The notes: a model not told the origin generated them from the sequence alone. 34,403 bases of DNA from Clostridium sp. CAG:967 (GCA_000433095.1 HF991477.1:136888-171290), one strand, 5' to 3'; positions 17,551 through 25,086 are shown, counted from the stretch's first letter. Numbers and translations are program-made.

Positions 17551-17600
17551 TTGACAGTGTTAACTTTATTTAATAAAATTGATAAAAGTGTAATTTTATT
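17551..17600 (+). promoter_or_regulatory. Consensus promoter with overlapping operator-like inverted repeat
   Basis: TTGACA (17551-17556), a 17-base spacer and TAAAAT (17574-17579) make a near-perfect promoter. A perfect 9-bp inverted repeat, AATAAAATT (17572-17580) and AATTTTATT (17592-17600), covers the -10 and the start of the transcript. It fits a binding site for the ribbon-helix-helix protein encoded immediately downstream, implying autorepression (inference). Confidence 0.6.
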
Positions 17601-17614
17601 GAAGGTATTACAAT

Positions 17615-17761
17615 ATGAGTAAAGAAAAACAAAGATTAGTAATTCTACTTGAAAGTGAATTGTTTGAAAAACTAAAACAAATAGCAGAAGAGCAGAATAG
17701 AACTCCAGGCAATCTTGGAACAACAATTGTTAAAGAATATCTGAAAAATTATAAACAATAA
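17615..17761 (+). CDS. Small ribbon-helix-helix (CopG/Arc-like) DNA-binding protein
   Basis: A 48-residue protein. The N-terminal beta strand (KQRLVILLESELFEKLKQIAEEQ) followed by RTPGNLGTTIVKEYLKNY is the ribbon-helix-helix pattern: strand, helix, turn with Gly/Asn, and second helix. Such proteins act as dimers in autoregulated systems, including plasmid copy control and toxin-antitoxin operons. GAAGG before the ATG is a fair ribosome binding site. No classical protein toxin follows it; instead a 24-residue hydrophobic peptide gene begins 71 bases downstream. Confidence 0.7.
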   Translation: MSKEKQRLVILLESELFEKLKQIAEEQNRTPGNLGTTIVKEYLKNYKQ

Positions 17762-17774
17762 GGGTAGCCCTGAA

Positions 17775-17828
17775 AACCTCCATCGTCACAACATATCAGT
17801 GATAGAAATATGGGGCGGAAAGGAGGTT
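17775..17828 (+). promoter_or_regulatory. Hairpin that hides the ribosome binding site of the 24-residue peptide
   Basis: AACCTCC (17775-17781) is the exact complement of GGAGGTT (17822-17828), which contains the Shine-Dalgarno sequence of the peptide at 17833. An inner stem TCAC/GTGA (17786-17789 with 17799-17802) helps to close the loop. Translation of the peptide would be blocked until this fold opens. Confidence 0.5.
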
Positions 17829-17832
17829 AAAC

Positions 17833-17907
17833 ATGAAAAGAGAGTTAATTAAAAAAACTCTAGCATACCTAGAGTTTTTAATTAAATTAATTCAATTATT
17901 CATTTAA
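17833..17907 (+). CDS. 24-residue hydrophobic/cationic peptide, type I toxin-like candidate
   Basis: A short frame with a perfect AAAGGAGG ribosome binding site. Its product begins with a basic stretch (MKRELIKK) and continues as one hydrophobic, amphipathic helix ending LIKLIQLFI. Size and character resemble membrane-acting type I toxins such as TisB or Ibs, but there is no homology claim. A strong inverted repeat (17845-17863 with 17869-17885) lies inside the frame, and the ribosome binding site is sequestered upstream. It could instead be a leader peptide or part of a structured RNA. Confidence 0.4.
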   Translation: MKRELIKKTLAYLEFLIKLIQLFI

Positions 17908-17962
17908 GGGGTGATAATAGTTGGTTAAGCTTTAGCGGAGCTTAGCCAACTCCCTTATATTT
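17906..17962 (+). terminator. Strong hairpin downstream of the peptide gene, terminator-like
   Basis: GTTGGTTAAGCT (17920-17931) pairs with AGCTTAGCCAAC (17939-17950) with one G-T pair and a seven-base loop. AAGGG/CCCTT can extend the base of the stem. The sequence following is TATATTTTT, an imperfect T-run. The 17762-18000 interval holds only this hairpin, the peptide gene and its leader. Confidence 0.55.
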
Positions 17963-18000
17963 TTATTATAACTTATTTTAAAAAATTTTCAAGAGGTAAT

Positions 18001-18591
18001 ATGAACAAAGATGAAGTAAATAAAATAAAAAAGGTTTTAGAAAACGACGGTGTAATAGCCTATGTGACCGATACAGTCTGGGGGCTCGGCTGTCTTCCGT
18101 CATCCGAAAAAGCAGTAAAAAAAATTTATGAAATAAAAAAACGTGAAGCGCAAAAACCTTTAATTTTAATGTCAAACGAAACATACCACTTGCTTGAATA
18201 CGTAAAACCAGTTCCGAAAACCGGATGCCGTTTGATAAAAAAATACTTCCCCGGTGCGTTAACTCTTGTGGTAGAAAAAAGTGATAAAACTCCATATTAT
18301 ATAACCTCCAATATGGAAACAGTCGGCATAAGGGTTCCCGATAATGAAATCTTTAAAGAAATTTGCAAAATTGCACCAGGAAACGTTCTTGCAACAACAA
18401 GCGCAAATCTTTCTCATCAGCCTTCCGCAAAAACATACGAACAGGCTGTAGAAAATATGACAGGACTTGCCGACCTGATAATACCTGATTACGGTCATAT
18501 ATGCAAAGGGCTTGAGTCAACTGTTTGCGGAGTTTTTGGAGATGAATTAAAAATATTCCGACAAGGTGCTATCACAGTTGAAATTCAATAA
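18001..18591 (+). CDS. tsaC: L-threonylcarbamoyladenylate synthase (TsaC/YrdC/Sua5 family)
   Basis: TsaC makes threonylcarbamoyl-AMP from threonine, bicarbonate and ATP, the first step of the t6A37 modification of ANN-decoding tRNAs. The 196-residue protein has the YrdC fold motifs: VIAYVTDTVWGLGC near the N-terminus, KKREAQKPL (substrate-binding lysines and arginine), FPGALTLV, VGIRVPDN, and TTSANLS. An AGAGGT ribosome binding site and a TATAAC -10 lie upstream. No Sua5 C-terminal domain is present. Confidence 0.93.
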   Translation: MNKDEVNKIKKVLENDGVIAYVTDTVWGLGCLPSSEKAVKKIYEIKKREAQKPLILMSNETYHLLEYVKPVPKTGCRLIKKYFPGALTLVVEKSDKTPYYITSNMETVGIRVPDNEIFKEICKIAPGNVLATTSANLSHQPSAKTYEQAVENMTGLADLIIPDYGHICKGLESTVCGVFGDELKIFRQGAITVEIQ

Positions 18592-18606
18592 AAAATAGTA
18601 TATAAT
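18578..18606 (+). promoter_or_regulatory. Promoter of the second pilin-like gene
   Basis: TTGAAA (18578-18583), a 17-base spacer and TATAAT (18601-18606), followed by AAAGGAGG eight bases before ATG 18639. These strong signals mark 18639 as the true start of the pilin-like gene even though it is out of frame with it in this sequence. Confidence 0.7.
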
Positions 18607-18638
18607 GGTAAACGAAAATATTAAAGGAGGCTAAATTT

Positions 18639-18692
18639 ATGAAACAAGAAGCATTAAGGGTTGCCCCCCCCCCGACAAGTATAGTCGCTTGA
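18639..18692 (+). CDS. N-terminal leader frame of second pilin-like gene, prematurely ended in the 10-C state
   Basis: ATG 18639 with a perfect ribosome binding site encodes MKQEALRVA, then three prolines from the C10 tract, then TSIVA and a stop: 17 residues. With one more C the frame continues as PPPDKYSRLTRHIGAF into the pilin-like frame, giving a 260-residue protein. Confidence 0.65.
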   Translation: MKQEALRVAPPPTSIVA

Positions 18693-18710
18693 CCCGCCAC
18701 ATTGGGGCTT
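18659..18710 (+). repeat. Dispersed repeat with C10 tract, copy 2 (sense to its gene)
   Basis: GGTTG, ten C (18664-18673), GACAAG, seven middle bases and the 24-base end at 18687-18710 that matches 21 of 24 bases of copy 1 (13836-13859). CAAG and CTTG can pair. Here the C-rich strand codes, opposite to copy 1. Confidence 0.75.
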
Positions 18711-19420
18711 TTAAGAATTTTAGCAGAATGTTCAAAGGATTTACATTAGCTGAGGTATTAATTACTCTCGGCATTATTGGTGTGGTTGCAGCAATGACAA
18801 TGCCGGCTTTGATTGCTAATCATAGAAAAAGTGTTGTTGAAACAAGGCTTGCAAAGTTTTATTCTGTAATGAATCAAGCTATTACGCAATCAGAAGTTGA
18901 AAACGGCGACAAAAGCACCTGGACAATAGATCATAGTGTTGATAACGATAATAACGATGTCAGCGATACTTTAGAATGGTATAACAAATACCTTGCTAAA
19001 TATTTGAGTACTTTAAAAGTTGAAAAGACATCCGATAATTATGTAGCAGTATACTTTCCGGATGGAAGTCTGGTATTAATAAGAAGGGGCGGAAGTACTT
19101 ATAATTTTTTCCCTGATGCCAAATATTTCAACACAGTAACTAAAGATGATATTTTTAATCAACAAAATGATCCAAATAATAAATTATATGGCAGAAACTG
19201 TTTTCTTTTTGCTTTTAATCCAAATACAGATGATAAGAAGTGGATACATCACAAAAATAAAGGTTTAGAACCTTACAAATGGCTACTAACAGAGAATGCA
19301 GACACTGATTGGAAAAATACGTCTTACGGATGCAGCAGCAGTGGCAGCAAAATATACTGCACAGCACTTATTCAAATGAATGGTTGGAAAATCCCTAAAG
19401 ATTATCCGCTAAAATTTTAA
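18689..19420 (+). CDS. Prepilin-like protein (type IV pilin/pseudopilin N-terminus), main frame, apparently phase OFF
   Basis: The frame contains FKG before FTLAEVLITLGIIGVVAAMTMP, a canonical type III signal peptide cleavage site (G before F, E at +5) and helix. A roughly 190-residue globular part follows, with Asn/Asp-rich loops and four cysteines near the C-terminus. As read it can start only at TTG 18689 or ATG 18728, neither with a Shine-Dalgarno sequence. The properly signalled ATG 18639 is one base out of frame because of the C10 tract. With 11 C the product has 260 residues. Pilin-like proteins of this type are assembled by a prepilin peptidase and ATPase encoded elsewhere. The stop overlaps lipA by four bases, convergent. 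Confidence 0.8.
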   Translation: MTRHIGAFKNFSRMFKGFTLAEVLITLGIIGVVAAMTMPALIANHRKSVVETRLAKFYSVMNQAITQSEVENGDKSTWTIDHSVDNDNNDVSDTLEWYNKYLAKYLSTLKVEKTSDNYVAVYFPDGSLVLIRRGGSTYNFFPDAKYFNTVTKDDIFNQQNDPNNKLYGRNCFLFAFNPNTDDKKWIHHKNKGLEPYKWLLTENADTDWKNTSYGCSSSGSKIYCTALIQMNGWKIPKDYPLKF

Positions 19421-20259
19421 ATAAGTTCGGCTGCTCTATACGAACTTCTGACAAGAGGACCTATTTGAGAATGCTTTATACCGATTTTATCGGATAAAGC
19501 TCTCAATATGTCATATTCTTCAGGAGTATAATATTTTGATACTTCCAGATGCTCTTTTGACGGCTGTATGTATTGACCGATTGTCACAATATCACATCCG
19601 ACATTTTTCAAATCAAGCAAAGTTTCCTCGATTTGCTCGAATGTTTCACCCAGACCTATCATCAAACCTGACTTTGTCAAAATGTCACTGTTATCTTTTA
19701 CGTATTTCAAAACGTCAAGAGAGCACTCATAATTACCTTGAGGTCTTGCTGTTTTAAAAACATTTCTGACCGTTTCAATATTATGATTGAAAACATCAGG
19801 GTGTGCTTTAATAATTGTATCAAGAGAATTTTTATTACCTTTAAAATCAGGAGTAAGAATTTCAATTTTTACATCAGGAGATATTTTTCTTATTTCATAA
19901 ATACAATTTGCGAAATGCCCAGCCCCTCCGTCAGGCAAATCATCTCTGGTTACAGATGTTATTACAGAATATTTTAATCCTAAATCTTTTACTGCTTCTG
20001 CAACATGTGACGGCTCGTTCAAATCCAAAGGTTCCGGTCTTGCACAGGAAATATTACAATATCTGCAATTGCGGGTACAATTATTACCCATAATTAAAAA
20101 TGTCGCTGTATTTTTGGTATAACACTCGTTTTTATTAGGACAACGTGCATTTTCACAAACAGTATTTAAGCACTTTGTCTTTAAAATTTTTCTGACTGTA
20201 CGTGTTTTATCAGTATCAATTATCGGTCTTTTTAAATATTCGGGTAATCTTCTTTGCAT
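19417..20259 (-). CDS. lipA: Lipoyl synthase LipA
   Basis: A radical SAM enzyme that inserts two sulfurs into protein-bound octanoate. The 280-residue protein carries the auxiliary cluster C35-x4-C40-x5-C46, the SAM-cluster C61-x3-C65-x2-C68 (after TATFLIMGNN), SVTRDDLPDGGAGHFA, and the C-terminal RSSY whose serine ligates the auxiliary cluster. All needed ligands are present. A TATAAT box ends seven bases before ATG 20259 with no Shine-Dalgarno sequence, so the transcript is probably leaderless. It acts after the LipM-like protein at 5388 and serves dihydrolipoamide-dependent complexes, consistent with lpd at 20591. Confidence 0.96.
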   Translation of the reverse strand: MQRRLPEYLKRPIIDTDKTRTVRKILKTKCLNTVCENARCPNKNECYTKNTATFLIMGNNCTRNCRYCNISCARPEPLDLNEPSHVAEAVKDLGLKYSVITSVTRDDLPDGGAGHFANCIYEIRKISPDVKIEILTPDFKGNKNSLDTIIKAHPDVFNHNIETVRNVFKTARPQGNYECSLDVLKYVKDNSDILTKSGLMIGLGETFEQIEETLLDLKNVGCDIVTIGQYIQPSKEHLEVSKYYTPEEYDILRALSDKIGIKHSQIGPLVRSSYRAAELI

Positions 20260-20334
20260 AATTTAAATTATATAGCAAAAATATTGATTTTCATGACTTA
20301 AAACGTTATAATGTAAATATAAAGGAGAAAAAAA

Positions 20335-20580
20335 ATGAGAACTCTAATAACAATTTTATGCCTTTTATGTTTTGCAGGATGTGCTTATGCAGAAGCTTAT
20401 CAGGTTTCAACAAAAGAAACAGTAACAGAAGCTAAGCAAACAGTTCAACAAGACAATTCTAAGGAAGTTAAAGTAAAAGTTAAACGCAAAAGAGGTAACA
20501 ACGTTGGAAATCCGGGGATGAACCAATCAAATACTTACTGGAATTTCGGCAAACCTGCTTTCTTTACAGGAACTATTTAA
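20335..20580 (+). CDS. Small secreted protein or lipoprotein
   Basis: An 81-residue protein whose N-terminus is a signal peptide (LITILCLLCFAGC, then AYAEA). It could be processed as a lipoprotein at the cysteine after FAG, or by signal peptidase I after AYA. The mature part is Lys/Val-rich (KVKVKRKRG) and ends with an aromatic YWNFGKPAFF segment. Family unknown. TATAAT and AAGGAG precede the ATG. It converges on lpd with a ten-base gap. Confidence 0.7.
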   Translation: MRTLITILCLLCFAGCAYAEAYQVSTKETVTEAKQTVQQDNSKEVKVKVKRKRGNNVGNPGMNQSNTYWNFGKPAFFTGTI

Positions 20581-20590
20581 CTTTACTCAA

Positions 20591-21826
20591 TTATAATTTA
20601 AATAAACATTCAAAAATTCCCTCCGAATATGTCGGATGGGCAAAACAAACTTTTTTCAAATCTTCAATCGCTATGTTATTCTGCATAGCGATTGTTATTT
20701 CTTGTATTAAAGAAGATGCCTCTTTAGAAACTATATGTGCGCCAATAATTTTTCCGTCACGTGACAAAATTTTGATAAATCCGTCAGAGCAGTTATCGCA
20801 ATGGGATTTTCCAAGAGCTGAAATAAGCAGGTTAGCTTTTTTGTAAGTACCTTCTTCCAAATCCTGTTCACGCAATCCTATCCAGGCAATCTCAGGGCAG
20901 CCGTATACAACGGACGGTACAAGATTTTCATCAAACTCAACTCCCGTAACTTCGGCAATTGCCTGTTTTATCGCAAAGTGAGCAAGCTGTATTGAGCCAT
21001 ACGCATCACCTAAATATGTTATACCTTCAATTTTTTCATCAATATCAGGTTTTCTTCCTACAGCAAGAAGAGCAAGTTCAGGTTCCAAAACTTCGCCTGA
21101 AGACAGATAAACTTTTCTGCCATCTATCTTTTCAACACCGTTTGAAAGATACATCTTTATTTTTTTTGATTTAAAGATGCGTTCAATTCTTTTGGAAACT
21201 TCTACATCAGCAAGCGGCAACAGATGTTCGGCAGCTTCTATAACTGATACCTCAACGTCAAATGCAGAAAGTATTCTTGCCCATTCTATACCTATTGCTC
21301 CGCTTCCTACTATTGCAATGCTTTCGGGTAAAACAGTTAAATTTAAAATATCATCGGAATTCAATACAAATTCATGGTCAAAACCTATACCTTTAAGTGC
21401 TCTGGGGGATGAACCGGTTGCTGCTATAATCTTTTTACATTCAAAAACTTCACCGTCCGCTTCAATTTTATTTTTTGTTATTATTTTTGCTTCTGAGTTT
21501 ACTGTAACTACGCCTGAATTTTTTAAAGTTAATTCAAGGTTTTTCCTCAATTTTTCCACTGTTTTTTCTTTTCGTTCTACAACCCGTGCAAAATCAAAAG
21601 AAAGCCCATCACATTTTATACCTAAATCATCACTGCATTTTAAATCTTCATAAACTTCGGCAGAGTGCAGAATAGTCTTTGTTGGTATGCATCCACGATT
21701 AAGACATACACCACCGATTTTGTCTTTTTCAAACATAACCACAGATAAGCCGTTTGCTCTTGCATGCAGCGCTGCAGTATAGCCTGCAGGACCTCCGCCT
21801 ATTATTCCCAAATCAAAATTTGTCAT
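20591..21826 (-). CDS. lpd: Dihydrolipoamide dehydrogenase-like flavoprotein, shortened
   Basis: A pyridine nucleotide-disulfide oxidoreductase. GIIGGGPAGYTAA binds FAD, GGVCLNRGCIPTK holds the redox cysteines C41 and C46, AIVGSGAIGIEWA binds NAD, and C-terminal HPTYSE gives the catalytic His397/Glu402 pair. It is expected to reoxidise dihydrolipoamide of a 2-oxoacid dehydrogenase or glycine cleavage complex. At 411 residues it is about 50-60 shorter than usual. The segment between AVGRKPD and LGDAYGS, normally about 35 residues ending in the second FAD motif (A-x-GD), is reduced to about ten, and the C-terminus ends early. It overlaps alr by four bases (ATGA), so the two are coupled. The closely related mercuric reductase-like enzymes are an alternative. 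Confidence 0.88.
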   Translation of the reverse strand: MTNFDLGIIGGGPAGYTAALHARANGLSVVMFEKDKIGGVCLNRGCIPTKTILHSAEVYEDLKCSDDLGIKCDGLSFDFARVVERKEKTVEKLRKNLELTLKNSGVVTVNSEAKIITKNKIEADGEVFECKKIIAATGSSPRALKGIGFDHEFVLNSDDILNLTVLPESIAIVGSGAIGIEWARILSAFDVEVSVIEAAEHLLPLADVEVSKRIERIFKSKKIKMYLSNGVEKIDGRKVYLSSGEVLEPELALLAVGRKPDIDEKIEGITYLGDAYGSIQLAHFAIKQAIAEVTGVEFDENLVPSVVYGCPEIAWIGLREQDLEEGTYKKANLLISALGKSHCDNCSDGFIKILSRDGKIIGAHIVSKEASSLIQEITIAMQNNIAIEDLKKVCFAHPTYSEGIFECLFKL

Positions 21827-22947
21827 CTCGTATAAACCCTCGGTAATCTAACCTTTAATCTACAGGTCAGCTCATAATTAATTGTACCTAAAATTTTTGC
21901 CCACTCATCAATCGAATGCTTTTCATCCAACAATGTTACAACATCACCGAGTTGTGCATCAACTCCCGTAATATCAAACATCATTTGATCCATTGTAATA
22001 TTTCCGACCTGAGGAACTTCTTTTCCGTTAAGACTTCCTGAAATTTTATTTGAAAGTCCACGGGGAACACCATCTGCATAGCCTAAAGGAACAGTAGCAA
22101 TCTTTCTTGTACCATGAGCCGTAAATGTGTGCCCGTAGCTTACGCCTTCGCCGTCTTTTGCCTCATGAATATTAACTATTCTGGCTTTTAATGACATAAC
22201 CGGTTTTAAATCAAATTTTCTAAACTCCCCGTCTTGCGGTAAATCAGGATAAAGTCCGTAAATTCCAATCCCAGCCCTGCGCATATTAGAATTCGGCACA
22301 TCATAACACATTGTACCTGCCGTGTTCAGAATATGAAGCAATAATCCTTCCGTTTTTATTTGCGAAATAACCTTATTCCATCTTTCAATCTGAATTTGTG
22401 TTTTTTCACGAATTTCGGCATTTGCAAGATGAGTAAATACTCCGCCGAATTCAAGGTAATCGGCATTTCTTACTTCATTAATAAATTCAACGGCATCTTC
22501 AACAGACACGCCAATTCTATTCATGCCTGTATCCAGTTTTACATGAACTTTAGGTTTTATTCCTGTTCTTTCATAAGCCTGACGGCAAGCTGACAAGTGC
22601 TCTTTTGAAAAAATAGCAATCGTTAAATCTGATTTAACCGCAGTTTCTACAGCCCACACAGGAACTGCTCCAAGTACAAGAATTTCGCAACTTATTTTTG
22701 CCTGCCTTAAATCCACCCCTTCATCAATTGAGGCAACTCCCAACATATCAGCACCTGATGCTAAAAGTGTCGGGGCAAGCATAACGGAGCCGTGTCCGTA
22801 AGCATCCGCTTTTACAACCGCAAGCAACTTTATCCCCTGAGGTGTATTTATTCTAATTTGCCTCATATTATATGCTGAATTTTCCAAATTAATCTCAACC
22901 CAGCTGTCTCTGTGAATATTTATATTAGTTTGTCTTACGTTTTTCAT
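21823..22947 (-). CDS. alr: Alanine racemase
   Basis: A PLP enzyme that makes D-alanine for peptidoglycan. The 374 residues have WVEINLENSAYN near the N-terminus, AVVKADAYGHG with the PLP lysine (K46), the HLANAE region, RAGIGIYGLYP, and the catalytic tyrosine in SYGHTF, in the usual order and length. A TATACT box lies nine bases before ATG 22947 and no Shine-Dalgarno sequence is visible. It is the first gene of an alr-lpd unit. Confidence 0.96.
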   Translation of the reverse strand: MKNVRQTNINIHRDSWVEINLENSAYNMRQIRINTPQGIKLLAVVKADAYGHGSVMLAPTLLASGADMLGVASIDEGVDLRQAKISCEILVLGAVPVWAVETAVKSDLTIAIFSKEHLSACRQAYERTGIKPKVHVKLDTGMNRIGVSVEDAVEFINEVRNADYLEFGGVFTHLANAEIREKTQIQIERWNKVISQIKTEGLLLHILNTAGTMCYDVPNSNMRRAGIGIYGLYPDLPQDGEFRKFDLKPVMSLKARIVNIHEAKDGEGVSYGHTFTAHGTRKIATVPLGYADGVPRGLSNKISGSLNGKEVPQVGNITMDQMMFDITGVDAQLGDVVTLLDEKHSIDEWAKILGTINYELTCRLKVRLPRVYTR

Positions 22948-22970
22948 AGCAAGATTAGTATATTACTAAA

Positions 22971-23855
22971 TTATCTGCCGTGCAAGAAATCATCTAATAT
23001 TTTTATAAAATCTTTTGCGGCAAGCGGTAAATATTTTCTGTTGTTATAGATTACGCAAAATTCTCTCACCGGCTGAAAATCTTTAATTTTATAATAATTT
23101 GTATCTTTTTTATCAAAGTATTTAATAAAAAGTTCGGGTACAAACGCTGCGCCAAGCCCTTGAATTACAAATGAGTGAGCTGTTTCTACTGTATGGCATT
23201 CCAGAGATATTTTAGGCTCGAAACCGTTTTTCAAACACAAATCCCGAGAAATTCTCCCGAGAAGCTGTTCGCTTGATACCATTATAAAAGGCTTATCTGC
23301 TAAATCCGACAATGTTATTTCGTCCCCTTTTATTCCCCAGCTTTCGGGGACTTCTATCAAAATATTTTCTTTTATGAGAGGAATACTGGTATAATCAATT
23401 GTATTATGATGCGGAGTGTCAATAAGAATATCGATTTTACCCTCATCCATCATCGAATGAAGCACGGTTGTCGGGTGTTCTTCTACAACAAGGAAACATT
23501 CGGGATACAACTCTTTAAACTGTTTTATAACAGGCGGCAAAATACATGTACTGCGGTAAGGAGAAATTCCTATAACAAGTTTAATATTTTTCTGCCCTGA
23601 AATATCAGCAATCTGTCTGTTAATTTCTTCGGTTGAATTCAAAATCCCCCGTGCCCAGTTGATATAAACTTCACCTGCATAAGTAACTTTGAGAGGAGTT
23701 GAACTTCTGTCAAAAATCTTTGCACCAAGTTCACGCTCAATGTTTTGAACACACTGGCTCAAAGAAGGCTGTGATACGTATAGTTTTTGCGCCGCTTTAG
23801 AGATATTCAATTCATCTGCAATTGTTACAATGTATTTTAATTGATTAAAATTCAT
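22971..23855 (-). CDS. LysR-family transcriptional regulator
   Basis: A 294-residue LysR-type regulator. The N-terminal winged helix-turn-helix (1-60) reads NQLKYIVTIADELNISKAA, then KLYVSQPSLSQ. The effector-binding domain (about 90-290) follows. The effector is not predictable. The gene lies 23 bases upstream of alr on the same strand but alr has its own promoter. TATAAT ends six bases before ATG 23855, suggesting a leaderless message, and the region upstream is full of TTATAATT repeats. Confidence 0.92.
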   Translation of the reverse strand: MNFNQLKYIVTIADELNISKAAQKLYVSQPSLSQCVQNIERELGAKIFDRSSTPLKVTYAGEVYINWARGILNSTEEINRQIADISGQKNIKLVIGISPYRSTCILPPVIKQFKELYPECFLVVEEHPTTVLHSMMDEGKIDILIDTPHHNTIDYTSIPLIKENILIEVPESWGIKGDEITLSDLADKPFIMVSSEQLLGRISRDLCLKNGFEPKISLECHTVETAHSFVIQGLGAAFVPELFIKYFDKKDTNYYKIKDFQPVREFCVIYNNRKYLPLAAKDFIKILDDFLHGR

Positions 23856-23968
23856 AATTAAATTATATCATAAAACAGATAAATTATAAGTAAAACTTAT
23901 AATTATTATAATATTTTTGGTATTTTACACATCTTTTTCAAGTTCTAGAATAACAATGGAGAAGATTT

Positions 23969-24475
23969 ATGACTACCCCTTTTCAAAAACATTTTAAAAA
24001 TCTTTGTATGAGTTTAGGCAAAAATAATAAAGCCCTTTACGGAGCTTTAACAATTGCCGTTTCAAAGGGGATTTTACGTCCGACATTCACAATGATGGAC
24101 AAAAAACAGGAAAAGAATTCAAGAAGATATACGGCATTCAGAGAGGGATTGACCGGTGCGGTTGCATTCGGAGCCTATCTGGTAACGGATGCAGGAGTTG
24201 AAAAACTCGCAAAACATATAGCACAGAAAACCAACCACCTGAATGAACTTCCAAAAATGAAGTCTACTCTGTCACTTATCAGCGTGAGCCTTACTGCTCT
24301 TTTTGTTATACCTGCTATATGCAATGCAGCAACAAAACCTCTCATGAATGCATTCCTAAAAGATAATGAAACAAAAAGGATTTCCCAAAAGCCTGTAAGA
24401 CAGGTAAATTTTAACGGTTACCCCCAAATTTACCGTTCAAGAAGCTTTGACGGTATGCGGATAGGAGGTATATAA
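23969..24475 (+). CDS. Unknown membrane protein, paralog A of a tandem pair
   Basis: A 168-residue protein with two to three hydrophobic segments (about 20-35, 65-85, 100-120). Shared with its neighbour (24475-25086) is a block ILRPTFTMMDKKQ..RRYTAFREGL..A..FGAYLV, corresponding to RPAAIMMDNN..RKYAATKEGL..ALCLGIYLT there. The C-terminus carries VNFNG, a short F-x-G motif. I recognise no family. A GGAG ribosome binding site precedes ATG 23969. The next gene starts in the stop codon (TAATG). Confidence 0.65.
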   Translation: MTTPFQKHFKNLCMSLGKNNKALYGALTIAVSKGILRPTFTMMDKKQEKNSRRYTAFREGLTGAVAFGAYLVTDAGVEKLAKHIAQKTNHLNELPKMKSTLSLISVSLTALFVIPAICNAATKPLMNAFLKDNETKRISQKPVRQVNFNGYPQIYRSRSFDGMRIGGI

Positions 24476-25086
24476 TGATAGATAAGGTCGCAAACATACT
24501 TCTTAATCCGAAATTTGTAAACTTTGCCAATAACACAAAGTACACCGTAACAACAGAATCCATATTTAAAGCTACAGGAAGACCTGCCGCAATTATGATG
24601 GATAATAATGTTGATAAAGATACAAGAAAATACGCAGCAACAAAAGAAGGTCTGTATCAGGCGCTTTGCCTTGGAATTTATCTTACAATGATACCTTTTA
24701 TATTCCAGAAATACGGATTTAAAATTGCGCAGAAAATCCTTAAAGGCGACAAAGATCTTCCTGCATTTAAAAATGCGGCAGAATATCTTAATTATGCAAA
24801 ACTTGCTAAAATGGAAAAGAAAGAAAGACAGGGAAATAAGCTTTTATCAAAAATTTCCGACACTCTGAAAGCAGACCCGCAAGACAGGTTTACGCTTAAA
24901 GAACACCTTTTGAAAGATGAAAAGCCGCCTGAATTTCCAACAGCAAAAGGAGCAATAGAATTGAGCAACTTAACCGGAACCGTAATAGGTCTTGCATGGA
25001 TTGCATCTGAATTAAGCAATTATATACTTCACCCTCTTATGAGAGGTTTAGGATTTGAAAATAAAAATGTAAAGGAGAAAAAATGA
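24475..25086 (+). CDS. Unknown membrane protein, paralog B of a tandem pair
   Basis: A 203-residue protein sharing the RP-x-MMD and KEGL...GIYL blocks with the product of the preceding gene. It is longer, with a Lys-rich soluble loop (about 85-155) and a C-terminal hydrophobic segment (NLTGTVIGLAWIASELS). Start ATG 24475 overlaps the previous stop by one base and is preceded by AGGAGG. It overlaps the next gene by four bases, so the three genes form an operon. Function unknown. Confidence 0.65.
   Translation: MIDKVANILLNPKFVNFANNTKYTVTTESIFKATGRPAAIMMDNNVDKDTRKYAATKEGLYQALCLGIYLTMIPFIFQKYGFKIAQKILKGDKDLPAFKNAAEYLNYAKLAKMEKKERQGNKLLSKISDTLKADPQDRFTLKEHLLKDEKPPEFPTAKGAIELSNLTGTVIGLAWIASELSNYILHPLMRGLGFENKNVKEKK

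Noticed and set aside
17845..17885. Inverted repeat inside the 24-residue peptide gene as a simple terminator
   Set aside because: It could be one by shape, but the coding frame and a second stronger hairpin follow, so it is treated as part of the structured RNA.
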